The translations under genes were made by a program, and so were the position numbers. A stretch of 8,909 nucleotides of DNA from Bacillota bacterium (lineage in GTDB: Bacteria > Bacillota > UBA4882 > UBA10575): assembly GCA_003511465.1 (NCBI GenBank), contig DOID01000016.1, positions 353 through 9,261 on the forward strand. Direction: 5' to 3'. Below, piece after piece: positions 1 through 7,213 of the stretch (position 1 is its first letter; every line of letters begins with the position of its first letter). Under the pieces are notes generated by a model. The model saw nothing but the letters and a program-made list of their open reading frames with translations, did not search any database and had not been told where the DNA came from.

Positions 1-2084
1 TCTTCCAGATAAAAATCGGTTTCGAGCTGCTTGAGCCATTCCTGCTCCAGTTCGGCATTTTGTGCTTGCCCGTTTAAAAGCTTGAATTCCACTCCGGAAG
101 AAAGGTCCGGTGTTTTATTCAGTTGCTCAGCTTCCAGCCGTGCCTTCCGTTCTCGTTCCAGGAATTTAGCCAATTTTAGTGGTTGCAAGCTTTCTTCCTG
201 CTGCTTGCAGACCAGTTCAATGTTTTTCTGGACGGTATCAAAATTTAGATTCGCGGCGATCCGCTGCGCGCTCTGCGCCCGTAGGGTGGCCAGATCCCAT
301 TTCCCGCCGGTCCATTCCTGGTAATTTAAAGCCTTAACCTGATCCCAGGGCAGAGGGTAATCATAATACTTTTCGCCAATCTCCAGGTAAGCGTAGGGAT
401 CGGGTAGGATCAGATCGGATTCAACCCCTTTTAGTTGGGTCGCACCGCCGTTAATCCGGTAATATTTTTCTTCCGTCAGCTTTAAGGAACCTAGTGGTTT
501 GTATGCTGCCTGCCGCGGATAAAGATAATCAAGAAAATAATCCAGGTTCACCATTCCCTGTACGGTGCCCTTGCCAAAGGTATGATCGCTGCCGACAATC
601 ACCGCCCGGCCATAATCCTGTAAAGCGGCAGCTACAATCTCCGAAGCCGAGGCGCTGAGGGAATTCACCATGACGACCAACGGACCGTCATAGACGATCC
701 CAGCATCAGGATCACGGAAGACGGTAATGTCGCCTTTCTGGTCTTTCGACTGGACAATGGGACCGGATTCGATGAAAAGCCCGGCCATCTTGACTGCATC
801 ATCCAAAGCGCCGCCGCCGTTATTCCTCAGGTCAAGGACTACCCCGGCCACCTGTTCTTTTTTGAGTTTTTCAAGTTCCTTCCGGACATCCCCGGAGGAA
901 GTACGGCCATTCGGCTGATTAAAGTCATGATAAAAAGAAGGGAGCGTGATATAGCCGACTTTCGGCCCGGTTTTTCCGGTCTTAATCACGGCCGATTTGG
1001 CATAGGTCTCCTCAATAACCACCACATCACGGACGATGGTGATCTCTTCAAGCTGTCCGTCCGGCTTTTTGATGGTTAAAGTAACTTCCGTTCCTTTTTT
1101 TCCGCGAATATACTGGACTGCTTCGTCCACCGGCATATTGGTTAAATCCACCGGTTCCCCATCACCTTGGGTAACTTTTAAGATTAGATCTCCGGCTTTT
1201 AGCTTCCCTTGCCGCCAGGATGGCCCTCCCGGCACGATACTGACGACCTTAATGTGATCGCCATCTTCCTGCAGCGTGGCGCCGATCCCTTCCAATGTTC
1301 CGGACATTTCAATGTCAAAATCCTCTTTCACTTTGGGACCGAAATAGTTGGTATGCGGATCGAAACTGCTGGCCAACGCATTAAGATACCGGGCGTAGCG
1401 GTCTTCCTGCTTTTCCGCCAAAGCTCGCTGGAAAATGCGCTTCAGATCCTTGCCTACTTTGGCGCGGGCTTCGCGCTCTAATTCCGGTTCCAATGGTCGC
1501 TGGACAATGGTCTTGAATTGGGCTTCCAAGCCAACCGGATCCCCTTCCGCCTCCAGTAAGAGATCCAAATAGACACTCAAGGTTTGGGCTTTGACGATTT
1601 TTCGCCATAATTCTTTCAGCGCCGGGCTATCCTTCGGGTAATCACGTTTTTGGGGATCGGTCTCTAAATATTCATCGGTCGCAAAAGTAAAGGGCTCTAC
1701 CAGAAAACTTTCGGTATAGCTCTGTACTTCCCGGATGCGGTTACTCAGTATTTCCCAAGAGCGATCATAAAACTCGTGGGTTCCCTGGCGCACTTCATCA
1801 TCTAGTTTACCGCGGTAGGCGGCCAAGGTTTTCAAGTCACCCTGGGTAAAAAAACGCTTATTGTAATCGATCGCCTGCAAATAAAGGTCGTAAGCTTGCT
1901 CGGACCAACGATCAGTCTTGGTAGGGGGCGCGTAATGCCATGCTGAGAGCGAACTCATTACCATCTGGGTCAGTACTTGCTCTCTACTTGGTTCCTGCCC
2001 GGTCAAAGAGGCCGTCAACACCAAGATAATCAGAATAATCCCAGCCGCCACTGGCAACACACGTAAAGAAAGACGTCTCATCAT
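1..2084 (-). CDS. prc: Tail-specific (C-terminal processing) protease Prc/Tsp, peptidase family S41, 3' end cut by window edge
   Basis: The frame is open from ATG at 2084 to the left edge: 694 codons and no stop. E. coli Prc has about 680 residues, so little is missing. Residues 8-28 are a hydrophobic stretch after MMRRLSLR, a signal peptide or anchor without a lipobox Cys, which places the enzyme in the cell envelope. A helical N-terminal domain (about 30-250) precedes a PDZ domain (about 258-350, with GTLEGIGATL and the SIVPGGPSW loop). The S41 core follows (about 370-560). In LSASASE the catalytic Ser is residue 479 (codon 650..648). Asp490 (QDYGRA) and the general base Lys505 (TFGKGTVQ) complete the site, spaced as in E. 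coli Ser/Asp/Lys but with one extra residue before Lys. YYRINGGATQLKGV and the DUF3340-like helical tail mark the Prc rather than the short CtpA type. The family degrades periplasmic proteins from unstructured C-termini. A second ATG at 2081 lies 7 bases from the AAGGAG site and may be the true start. Confidence 0.95.
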   Translation of the reverse strand, partial: MMRRLSLRVLPVAAGIILIILVLTASLTGQEPSREQVLTQMVMSSLSAWHYAPPTKTDRWSEQAYDLYLQAIDYNKRFFTQGDLKTLAAYRGKLDDEVRQGTHEFYDRSWEILSNRIREVQSYTESFLVEPFTFATDEYLETDPQKRDYPKDSPALKELWRKIVKAQTLSVYLDLLLEAEGDPVGLEAQFKTIVQRPLEPELEREARAKVGKDLKRIFQRALAEKQEDRYARYLNALASSFDPHTNYFGPKVKEDFDIEMSGTLEGIGATLQEDGDHIKVVSIVPGGPSWRQGKLKAGDLILKVTQGDGEPVDLTNMPVDEAVQYIRGKKGTEVTLTIKKPDGQLEEITIVRDVVVIEETYAKSAVIKTGKTGPKVGYITLPSFYHDFNQPNGRTSSGDVRKELEKLKKEQVAGVVLDLRNNGGGALDDAVKMAGLFIESGPIVQSKDQKGDITVFRDPDAGIVYDGPLVVMVNSLSASASEIVAAALQDYGRAVIVGSDHTFGKGTVQGMVNLDYFLDYLYPRQAAYKPLGSLKLTEEKYYRINGGATQLKGVESDLILPDPYAYLEIGEKYYDYPLPWDQVKALNYQEWTGGKWDLATLRAQSAQRIAANLNFDTVQKNIELVCKQQEESLQPLKLAKFLERERKARLEAEQLNKTPDLSSGVEFKLLNGQAQNAELEQEWLKQLETDFYLE

Positions 2085-2088
2085 TTAT

Positions 2089-2094
2089 CTCCTT
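2089..2094 (-). promoter_or_regulatory. Ribosome binding site of prc
   Basis: AAGGAG on the minus strand lies 4 bases before the ATG at 2084 and 7 bases before the adjacent in-frame ATG at 2081. The spacing favours the second ATG slightly. The choice changes the protein by one Met only. Confidence 0.8.
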
Positions 2095-2185
2095 ATCATT
2101 TACTACAACCGTGGAAAATAGCCTTCCATATTTTAAGGAGCAAAAGATTAGGATCCATATACTATAAATATTTGCGTCAAATGTA

Positions 2186-2214
2186 ATAATATCAGAGTAA
2201 GGAAAGGCCGTCAA
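2186..2214 (-). promoter_or_regulatory. Sigma-70/sigma-A type promoter of prc
   Basis: On the minus strand TTGACG (2214..2209, five of six to consensus) and TATTAT (2191..2186, five of six) are separated by exactly 17 bases. Transcription would start near 2179, giving a leader of roughly 95 bases before prc. The placement, spacing and AT-rich surroundings make this the best promoter in the window. It is predicted by eye only. Confidence 0.6.
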
Positions 2215-2277
2215 CGTTACTTCTTACCCCAAAATGGACCAACAGAACTAATATTTACACTAAGGGGGAAATCAACC

Positions 2278-4497
2278 ATGGATCCTTGGCGCAATTTCGA
2301 GGGCGCATTATGGCGAAAAAAAATCGACCTTGCTGATTTCATTCGCCACAATTACCAACCTTTCACTAGTGAACCTGCTTTTTTGTCTCCCCCTTCCGCC
2401 CGAACCAAACGACTCTGGACGAAATGCCAACAATTAATGGACGAAGAGCGAACCGCCGGGGGTGTCCTCGCCATTGATACCGAGCGCGTCGCCGAGGTCA
2501 CCGCCTGGGCTCCTGGGTATATCGACCGCGAACTTGAAGTCATTGTCGGTCTCCAAACCGATGAGCCCCTAAAACGGGTGGTCAACCCCTGGGGCGGTTG
2601 GCGGATGGTGGAAGCGGCCTGTAAGGCGCGGAACATTGATCCGGATCCGGCGATGAAAAAGATCTTCACCACCTACCGCCGGACCCAAAACGAAGCAATC
2701 TTCCGGATTTATACCCCGGAGATGCGCCAGGCACGCCATCTCGGCATCATTACCGGTCTTCCCGATGCCTATGGACGTGGGCGCCTAATTGGCGATTACC
2801 GAAGGGTGCCCCTCTATGGCTTGGACTTTCTGATCACTGAAAAAAAGAATGACCTCTACGCCTTAGATAATGTGGATGATACCAGCATCCATCTGCGCGA
2901 AGATATCGCCGACCAAATTGAAGGGTTAGAGCGTTTGGGGGAAATGGCGAAGGCTTATGGCTCTGACCTCAGCCGGCCGGCTATCGATGCCCGCGAGGCC
3001 ATCCAGTGGCTCTACTTCGCTTACCTCGGGGCGGTCAAAGAGCAAAATGGAGCCGCCATGTCGCTGGGACACACCAGCCCCTTCCTGGATATCTACCTCC
3101 GCCGCGATCTGGAAGCGAAAACCCTCGATGAGGAGGGTGCCCAGGAATTAATCGATCAACTGGTGATTAAACTGCGCCTCGTTCGCCATCTGCGTACTCC
3201 GGAATATGATGAACTCTTTGCCGGTGATCCGCTCTGGGTCACCGAATCCGTCGGCGGGATCAGTGAAGACGGGCGGCCACTAGTGACAAAGACTGACTAC
3301 CGCTGGCTACATACCCTACGCAACCTTGGTCCCTCGCCCGAACCTAACCTTACGGTGCTTTGGAGTCCGCGGCTACCCCAGCCCTTCCGGGCATATACGA
3401 TAAATCTCGCCATTGAGACCTCCGCCCTCCAGTTCGAGAATGATGAGTTGATCCGCCCGATCTTCGGGGATGATTACGGGATCTCCTGCTGTGTCTCTGC
3501 CACCCGATTGGGTAAGGATATGCAATATTTCGGCGCTCGGGTTAACCTAGCCAAAGCCCTCCTCCTGGCGATCAACGGCGGCCGGGATGAAAAAACCGGC
3601 GAACAGGTTTTAGCCATTCCGGCTTTGACCGGTAATTACTTGGACTGGCGGTCAGTTTGGGAAAACTACGAACAGGTACTCACTTGGCTCTCCGTGCTTT
3701 ATAGCCAGACGATGAACTGTATCCATTATATGCATGATAAATACAATTATGAGCGGATGCAGATGGCGTTGATTGATTCGAACCCCCGCCGCCATATGGC
3801 TTTCGGGGTGGCCGGCCTTTCAGTGGTCGCCGATTCCCTAAGCGCTATCCGCTACACCCGCGTAAAAGCGATCCGGGATGAACGAGGCATCACCACCGGA
3901 TTTGAAGCGGAGGGCGACTTCCCGTACTTTGGTAATGATGATGATCGCGTCGATGGCCTAGCGGTTAAAGTCCTCCGTTATTTCTACGCATCCCTGGCCG
4001 AGCAGCCGATTTACCGAGACGCCAAACCGACCATGTCGATCCTGACCATCACCTCTAATGTGGTCTACGGTAAAAAAACCGGTTCCACCCCAGATGGGCG
4101 AAGAGCCGGCCACCCCTTCGCCCCTGGGGCCAACCCCATGCATGGACGGGAAAAATCCGGAGTTGTGGCTGCCATGCGCTCCCTGGCCAAACTGCCCTAT
4201 GAAATCTGTCTGGATGGAATCTCCTACACCTTTTCCATCACACCACGGGCGCTCGGTCCTAGCCCCAGCGATCGGGTGCAGAACCTGATCCGGCTAATCG
4301 ACGGCTACTTTGGAGCCCATGGCCACCATATTAACATCAATGTTTATAGCCGTGAAACCCTCGTCGACGCCATGGAGCATCCGGAACTCTACCCCAACCT
4401 GACCATCCGGGTCTCCGGCTATGCCGTACATTTTGTGAAGCTCAGTCGGGAACAGCAATTAGAAGTCATCGAACGGACCATTTATGAACGAATGTAG
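2278..4497 (+). CDS. pflB: Formate C-acetyltransferase (pyruvate formate-lyase), glycyl radical enzyme
   Basis: PflB converts pyruvate and CoA to acetyl-CoA and formate in the cytoplasm of fermenting cells. The 739 residues are close to the usual 740-760. All PFL-specific marks are present: the pyruvate-side motif GLPDAYGRGRLIGDYRR (about 160-180), GPSPEPNLTVLWS with the active-site Trp, and the adjacent catalytic pair Cys404-Cys405 in GISCCVS. Next come FGARVNLAK with the Arg matching E. coli Arg435 (here Arg421), and the C-terminal glycyl radical loop RVSGYAV with Gly714, 25 residues from the end. The double Cys separates PFL from diol, glycerol, choline and arylacetate glycyl radical enzymes, which have a single Cys. 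The start is supported by AAGGGGG 9 bases upstream and by an N-terminus (MDPWRNF) that matches the family. pflA follows directly and must supply the radical. The enzyme is expected to be oxygen sensitive. No focA formate channel gene is adjacent. Confidence 0.97.
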   Translation: MDPWRNFEGALWRKKIDLADFIRHNYQPFTSEPAFLSPPSARTKRLWTKCQQLMDEERTAGGVLAIDTERVAEVTAWAPGYIDRELEVIVGLQTDEPLKRVVNPWGGWRMVEAACKARNIDPDPAMKKIFTTYRRTQNEAIFRIYTPEMRQARHLGIITGLPDAYGRGRLIGDYRRVPLYGLDFLITEKKNDLYALDNVDDTSIHLREDIADQIEGLERLGEMAKAYGSDLSRPAIDAREAIQWLYFAYLGAVKEQNGAAMSLGHTSPFLDIYLRRDLEAKTLDEEGAQELIDQLVIKLRLVRHLRTPEYDELFAGDPLWVTESVGGISEDGRPLVTKTDYRWLHTLRNLGPSPEPNLTVLWSPRLPQPFRAYTINLAIETSALQFENDELIRPIFGDDYGISCCVSATRLGKDMQYFGARVNLAKALLLAINGGRDEKTGEQVLAIPALTGNYLDWRSVWENYEQVLTWLSVLYSQTMNCIHYMHDKYNYERMQMALIDSNPRRHMAFGVAGLSVVADSLSAIRYTRVKAIRDERGITTGFEAEGDFPYFGNDDDRVDGLAVKVLRYFYASLAEQPIYRDAKPTMSILTITSNVVYGKKTGSTPDGRRAGHPFAPGANPMHGREKSGVVAAMRSLAKLPYEICLDGISYTFSITPRALGPSPSDRVQNLIRLIDGYFGAHGHHININVYSRETLVDAMEHPELYPNLTIRVSGYAVHFVKLSREQQLEVIERTIYERM

Positions 4498-4524
4498 CCC
4501 CGAAAAAATCCTTCCACAAAGCAG

Positions 4525-4533
4525 AAAGAGGTG
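4525..4533 (+). promoter_or_regulatory. Ribosome binding site that decides the pflA start
   Basis: AAAGAGGTG is the only good Shine-Dalgarno match before pflA, and it overlaps the first in-frame GTG (4531). That GTG therefore cannot be served by it. The GTG codons at 4540 and 4543, 6 and 9 bases downstream, are the likely starts. Confidence 0.65.
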
Positions 4534-4539
4534 GCGCCG

Positions 4540-5295
4540 GTGGTGACCAGAGGCCAGATCCAGTCTGTACAGAGTTTCTCCACCCTCGACGGGCCCGGCA
4601 CCCGGTGCGTCGTCTTTTTTCAAGGTTGTCCGGCTGGGTGCCTGTTCTGTCATAACCCCGAATCCTGGGCGGCACAAGGAGGAGAAGAGATCGCCCCGGA
4701 AGCGCTCCTGCTCCGCTTAGAAAGATTCCGCCCCTTTTTGCAAACGCCGCCGGGCTTGACCTTAAGTGGCGGGGAGCCCCTCTTTCAACCAGAGTTTGCC
4801 CTCGCCCTAGCCACGCTCGCCCAAGGGGAGGGCTGGCACGCAGCCCTTGATACCTGCGGCTGGGGACCAACCGACTCCTTTCAACAATTGGTCCAAGGAG
4901 TGGACCTGGTCATGTTTTCCATCAAGCATCCCCTCCACCCGGAAGCCCTCTCGAAGCTGAACCCCGCATCGGTCCTGGCTAACTGGCAACTGCTTTCGAA
5001 CTTCTCCACTCCGGTCTGGCTACGCTATGTATTGATTAAAGGCTGGACCGATCCACCGGAAGCCCTCACCGCCTTAGGCCGGCTAGCAAAGGAAATTCCT
5101 ACTTTGGAAAGGATCGAAATCTTTCCCTATAATAGCCTAGCCGAGAGTGACTGGGAGGACTTACACCGTGACAGCCCCCTCTTTCATGAGCATAGCATCA
5201 CTGTAACCGAAACCGAGGTGCGTCAAGCAGAAACTCTGATCCAAAAGACTGCCGGTCTCCCGCCCCGCCTCTTCCCAGCTTTCGCCCGGACTTGA
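4540..5295 (+). CDS. pflA: Pyruvate formate-lyase activating enzyme (radical SAM), divergent active site
   Basis: This enzyme uses S-adenosylmethionine and a [4Fe-4S] cluster to put the glycyl radical on PflB. The frame opens at GTG 4531, but I place the start at 4540 (251 residues; E. coli 246). Numbered from 4540, the protein has TLDGPGTR near the N-terminus, the cluster motif C-x3-C-x2-C at Cys30, Cys34 and Cys37 (CPAGCLFC), and the SAM-binding LSGGEP at about 75-80. ALDTCG (Asp104, Thr105) follows, then RYVLIKGW. Two residues differ from the family pattern. The Asp of the D-x-K motif is Ser127 (VMFSIKH), and the His of LPYH is Asn198 (FPYNSLA). The Arg usual before the second cluster Cys is Gly. 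The gene follows pflB by about 42 bases with no terminator between, so PflB is the expected substrate. Function as the PflB activator is inferred from operon position and overall match. Confidence 0.9.
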   Translation: MVTRGQIQSVQSFSTLDGPGTRCVVFFQGCPAGCLFCHNPESWAAQGGEEIAPEALLLRLERFRPFLQTPPGLTLSGGEPLFQPEFALALATLAQGEGWHAALDTCGWGPTDSFQQLVQGVDLVMFSIKHPLHPEALSKLNPASVLANWQLLSNFSTPVWLRYVLIKGWTDPPEALTALGRLAKEIPTLERIEIFPYNSLAESDWEDLHRDSPLFHEHSITVTETEVRQAETLIQKTAGLPPRLFPAFART

Positions 5296-5320
5296 CTATT
5301 TACCGCCCAGCGTATAAATT
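5292..5320 (+). promoter_or_regulatory. Candidate promoter of the ABC-F gene
   Basis: TTGACT (5292-5297) overlaps the pflA stop codon. It is followed either by TAAATT (5315-5320) after 17 bases or by the better TATAAA (5313-5318) after only 15. The 52-base gap between pflA and the ABC-F gene becomes abruptly AT-rich here, which suits a promoter. No hairpin terminator for pflBA is visible in the gap, so read-through from pflBA is also possible. Confidence 0.35.
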
Positions 5321-5347
5321 AAAAGTAAGTTATAAGTTACTTTAGGT

Positions 5348-7213
5348 GTGATGACATTGATTAAAGCGGTAAATCTCGCCAAAGCCTACGGTGAACAAGT
5401 CCTTTTTACCGAGGCTAATTTTCTGATCAACCAAGGGGAACGGATCGGACTGGTCGGTCGGAACGGTTACGGAAAAACTACCCTCCTGCGTCTGTTGACC
5501 GGGGAGGAGGAACCGGATCAGGGAACGATCACCTTCCCCAAACACTATACTGTTGGTCATCTTGAGCAACAACTAAGTTTTACCCGCCCCACCCTATTAG
5601 CAGAAGCATGCCTGGGTCTTTCTGCAGCCCAACAAGGGGAAAGTTGGCGGGTGGAAAAGATCCTCTTAGGTCTGGGTTTTGTCAAAGCGGACTTTCAGCG
5701 CCCGCCGGCCGAATTCTCCGGTGGTTTCCAGGTCCGCTTAAACCTGGCCAAAGTACTGGCGTCCGAACCTAACTTACTGCTCCTGGACGAGCCTTCCAAC
5801 TACTTGGATATTACCTCCATCCGGTGGTTAGTCCGCTTCTTACAAGCCTGGAAAAATGAACTGATCCTAATCACCCACGACCGGAATCTGATGGACCAGG
5901 TGATTACCCATACCTTAGGGATCCACCGCCAGAAACTGCGGAAGCTGGCGGGGGGAACAGAGAAATTCTATGCTCAGCTCGCCCAAGAAGAGGAGATTTA
6001 CGAGAAGACCCGGATCAACGAGGAAAAGAAACGGAAAGAAATCGAAACTTTTATCAACCGTTTTCGCTATAAAGCAACCCTCAGCACCCGGGTACAATCC
6101 CGTGTTAAAATGTTGGAGAAACAAGAACGCTTAGAAAAGCTTACGAAGGCCGAAGAGTTAGAGTTTTCCTTCCCGGAAGCGCCAATCCCCGGCAAGCTAA
6201 TCATGGAGGCAAAAAAACTTTCCTTCTCCTACCAGCCATCCGGGCCGCTTTTAATTGATGATCTTAGTTTCACCGTCCGTAAAAATGACCGGATCGGGAT
6301 CATCGGGAAAAACGGGAAGGGTAAATCCACCCTCCTGCGCCTCCTGGCCGGAGACCTGATGCCGGTAAGTGGCGAGCTTCGCCATCATCCGGGGCTGCAA
6401 ACCGCTTATTTCGGCCAGACCAATGTGGAGCGGCTCCAGCCGGACCACACAATCCTTGAAGAACTGATGGCGGTTTCCCCGACTTGCACCACCGAACTGG
6501 CACGGAAGATTAGCGGTGCCTTTATGTTCAGCGGTGATTTGGCCTTAAAAAAAATCTCCGTTCTCTCCGGAGGAGAAAAAAGCCGTGTTCTCATGAGCAA
6601 ACTATTGCTCACCCCCAGCAACTTATTACTGCTGGATGAGCCCACCAACCATCTGGATATGGAGGCCTGTGATTCGCTGGTGGAAGCTTTAGATGCCTAT
6701 AACGGAGCGCTGATCCTGGTCACCCATAATGAAATGTACCTTCAGGCGCTGGTCAATAAATTAATCGTCTTTGACCGGGACCGGGTTTTTCTTTTTAACG
6801 GGAATTACCAACGTTTTCTTGAGGAGATTGGCTGGGAAACAGATCAGGAGAGGGAAGCGGCAAAAGCAGAGGAGCTGGCAAGCACTCCCTCCAACCACCG
6901 GAAGGCCCTCCGCCAGGAAAGAGCAGATATTATTACCCGCCGTTCGCTGGTGTTAAGACCGCTGGAGGCCAGGATCAACCAGTTGGAAACGGCCATTTCC
7001 CTGCTGGAAGCGCAGCTGCAGCAGAATAATGGGGAGCTGATTACGGCCTCTGCGGCCGGAGACGGCGACGCCATCGCTAGGCTCGCCAAAGACAATGCCG
7101 CAATCAACGAGGAAGTAGAGCAGCTCTATACCGAACTGGCAACAGTGACCGACGAGTATGAACAGGCGTCCGCGGCCTTTGAAGCGGAAATGGAAAACCT
7201 AGACGCGGGCTAA
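5348..7213 (+). CDS. ABC-F family ATPase (translation factor / ribosome-associated), two ABC domains
   Basis: The product is a soluble protein of about 620 residues with two ATPase domains and no membrane segments, which is the ABC-F layout. Domain 1 has Walker A GRNGYGKTT (37-45), signature FSGGF (123-127) and Walker B LLLLDEPSNYLD (Asp147, Glu148). Domain 2 has Walker A GKNGKGKST (320-328), signature LSGGE (406-410) and Walker B with Asp430, Glu431. The charged linker between them (about 215-285, with FINRFRYKAT and VQSRVKMLEK) is the typical P-site tRNA interaction region. The last 110 residues are a helical, Glu/Gln-rich coiled coil. ABC-F proteins bind the ribosomal E site and relieve stalling or, in some members, antibiotic inhibition; which applies here cannot be told. 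The frame has GTG 5348, ATG 5351 and TTG 5357. The only ribosome-site-like AGGTG (5344-5348) is spaced best for TTG 5357, giving MIKAVNLAKAYG. The 3' end overlaps the convergent U32 gene. Confidence 0.93.
   Translation: MMTLIKAVNLAKAYGEQVLFTEANFLINQGERIGLVGRNGYGKTTLLRLLTGEEEPDQGTITFPKHYTVGHLEQQLSFTRPTLLAEACLGLSAAQQGESWRVEKILLGLGFVKADFQRPPAEFSGGFQVRLNLAKVLASEPNLLLLDEPSNYLDITSIRWLVRFLQAWKNELILITHDRNLMDQVITHTLGIHRQKLRKLAGGTEKFYAQLAQEEEIYEKTRINEEKKRKEIETFINRFRYKATLSTRVQSRVKMLEKQERLEKLTKAEELEFSFPEAPIPGKLIMEAKKLSFSYQPSGPLLIDDLSFTVRKNDRIGIIGKNGKGKSTLLRLLAGDLMPVSGELRHHPGLQTAYFGQTNVERLQPDHTILEELMAVSPTCTTELARKISGAFMFSGDLALKKISVLSGGEKSRVLMSKLLLTPSNLLLLDEPTNHLDMEACDSLVEALDAYNGALILVTHNEMYLQALVNKLIVFDRDRVFLFNGNYQRFLEEIGWETDQEREAAKAEELASTPSNHRKALRQERADIITRRSLVLRPLEARINQLETAISLLEAQLQQNNGELITASAAGDGDAIARLAKDNAAINEEVEQLYTELATVTDEYEQASAAFEAEMENLDAG

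Larger units (their letters stand above)
2085..2277. promoter_or_regulatory. Divergent prc / pflB intergenic region
   Basis: This 193-base region separates two divergent genes and holds no supportable coding sequence. Besides the prc promoter it contains, on the plus strand, an extended -10 candidate (TG at 2182-2183 and AATAAT at 2185-2190) without a good -35. It would serve pflB with a leader of about 80 bases, and it overlaps the prc -10. A short inverted repeat ATTTG-CGT-CAAAT (2170-2182) covers the predicted prc start point and could be a regulator site, but its arms are only 5 bases. The pflB ribosome site AAGGGGG (2262-2268) is 9 bases before ATG 2278. No FNR-, Rex- or CRP-type site is convincing. 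Confidence 0.45.

Noticed and set aside
2112..2128. Short hairpin TGGAA...TTCCA in the prc leader
   Set aside because: A 5-base stem with a 7-base loop is too weak to call a terminator or riboswitch.
1984..2214. Minus-strand open frame starting at TTG in the prc leader
   Set aside because: Its start codon is part of the predicted -35, it has no ribosome site, and it overlaps prc out of frame.
2278..4497. Possibility that the glycyl radical enzyme is a diol, glycerol or choline lyase
   Set aside because: The adjacent Cys-Cys pair and the PFL-specific Arg, Trp and RVSGYAV motifs are all present.
4466..4870. Minus-strand open frame of 134 codons opposite the pflB end and pflA start
   Set aside because: It lies wholly antisense to well-supported genes. 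Its Arg/Gly/Pro-rich translation is a byproduct of GC-rich codons.
5296..5347. Terminator after pflBA
   Set aside because: I looked for a GC-rich stem followed by a T-run in the gap and found none.
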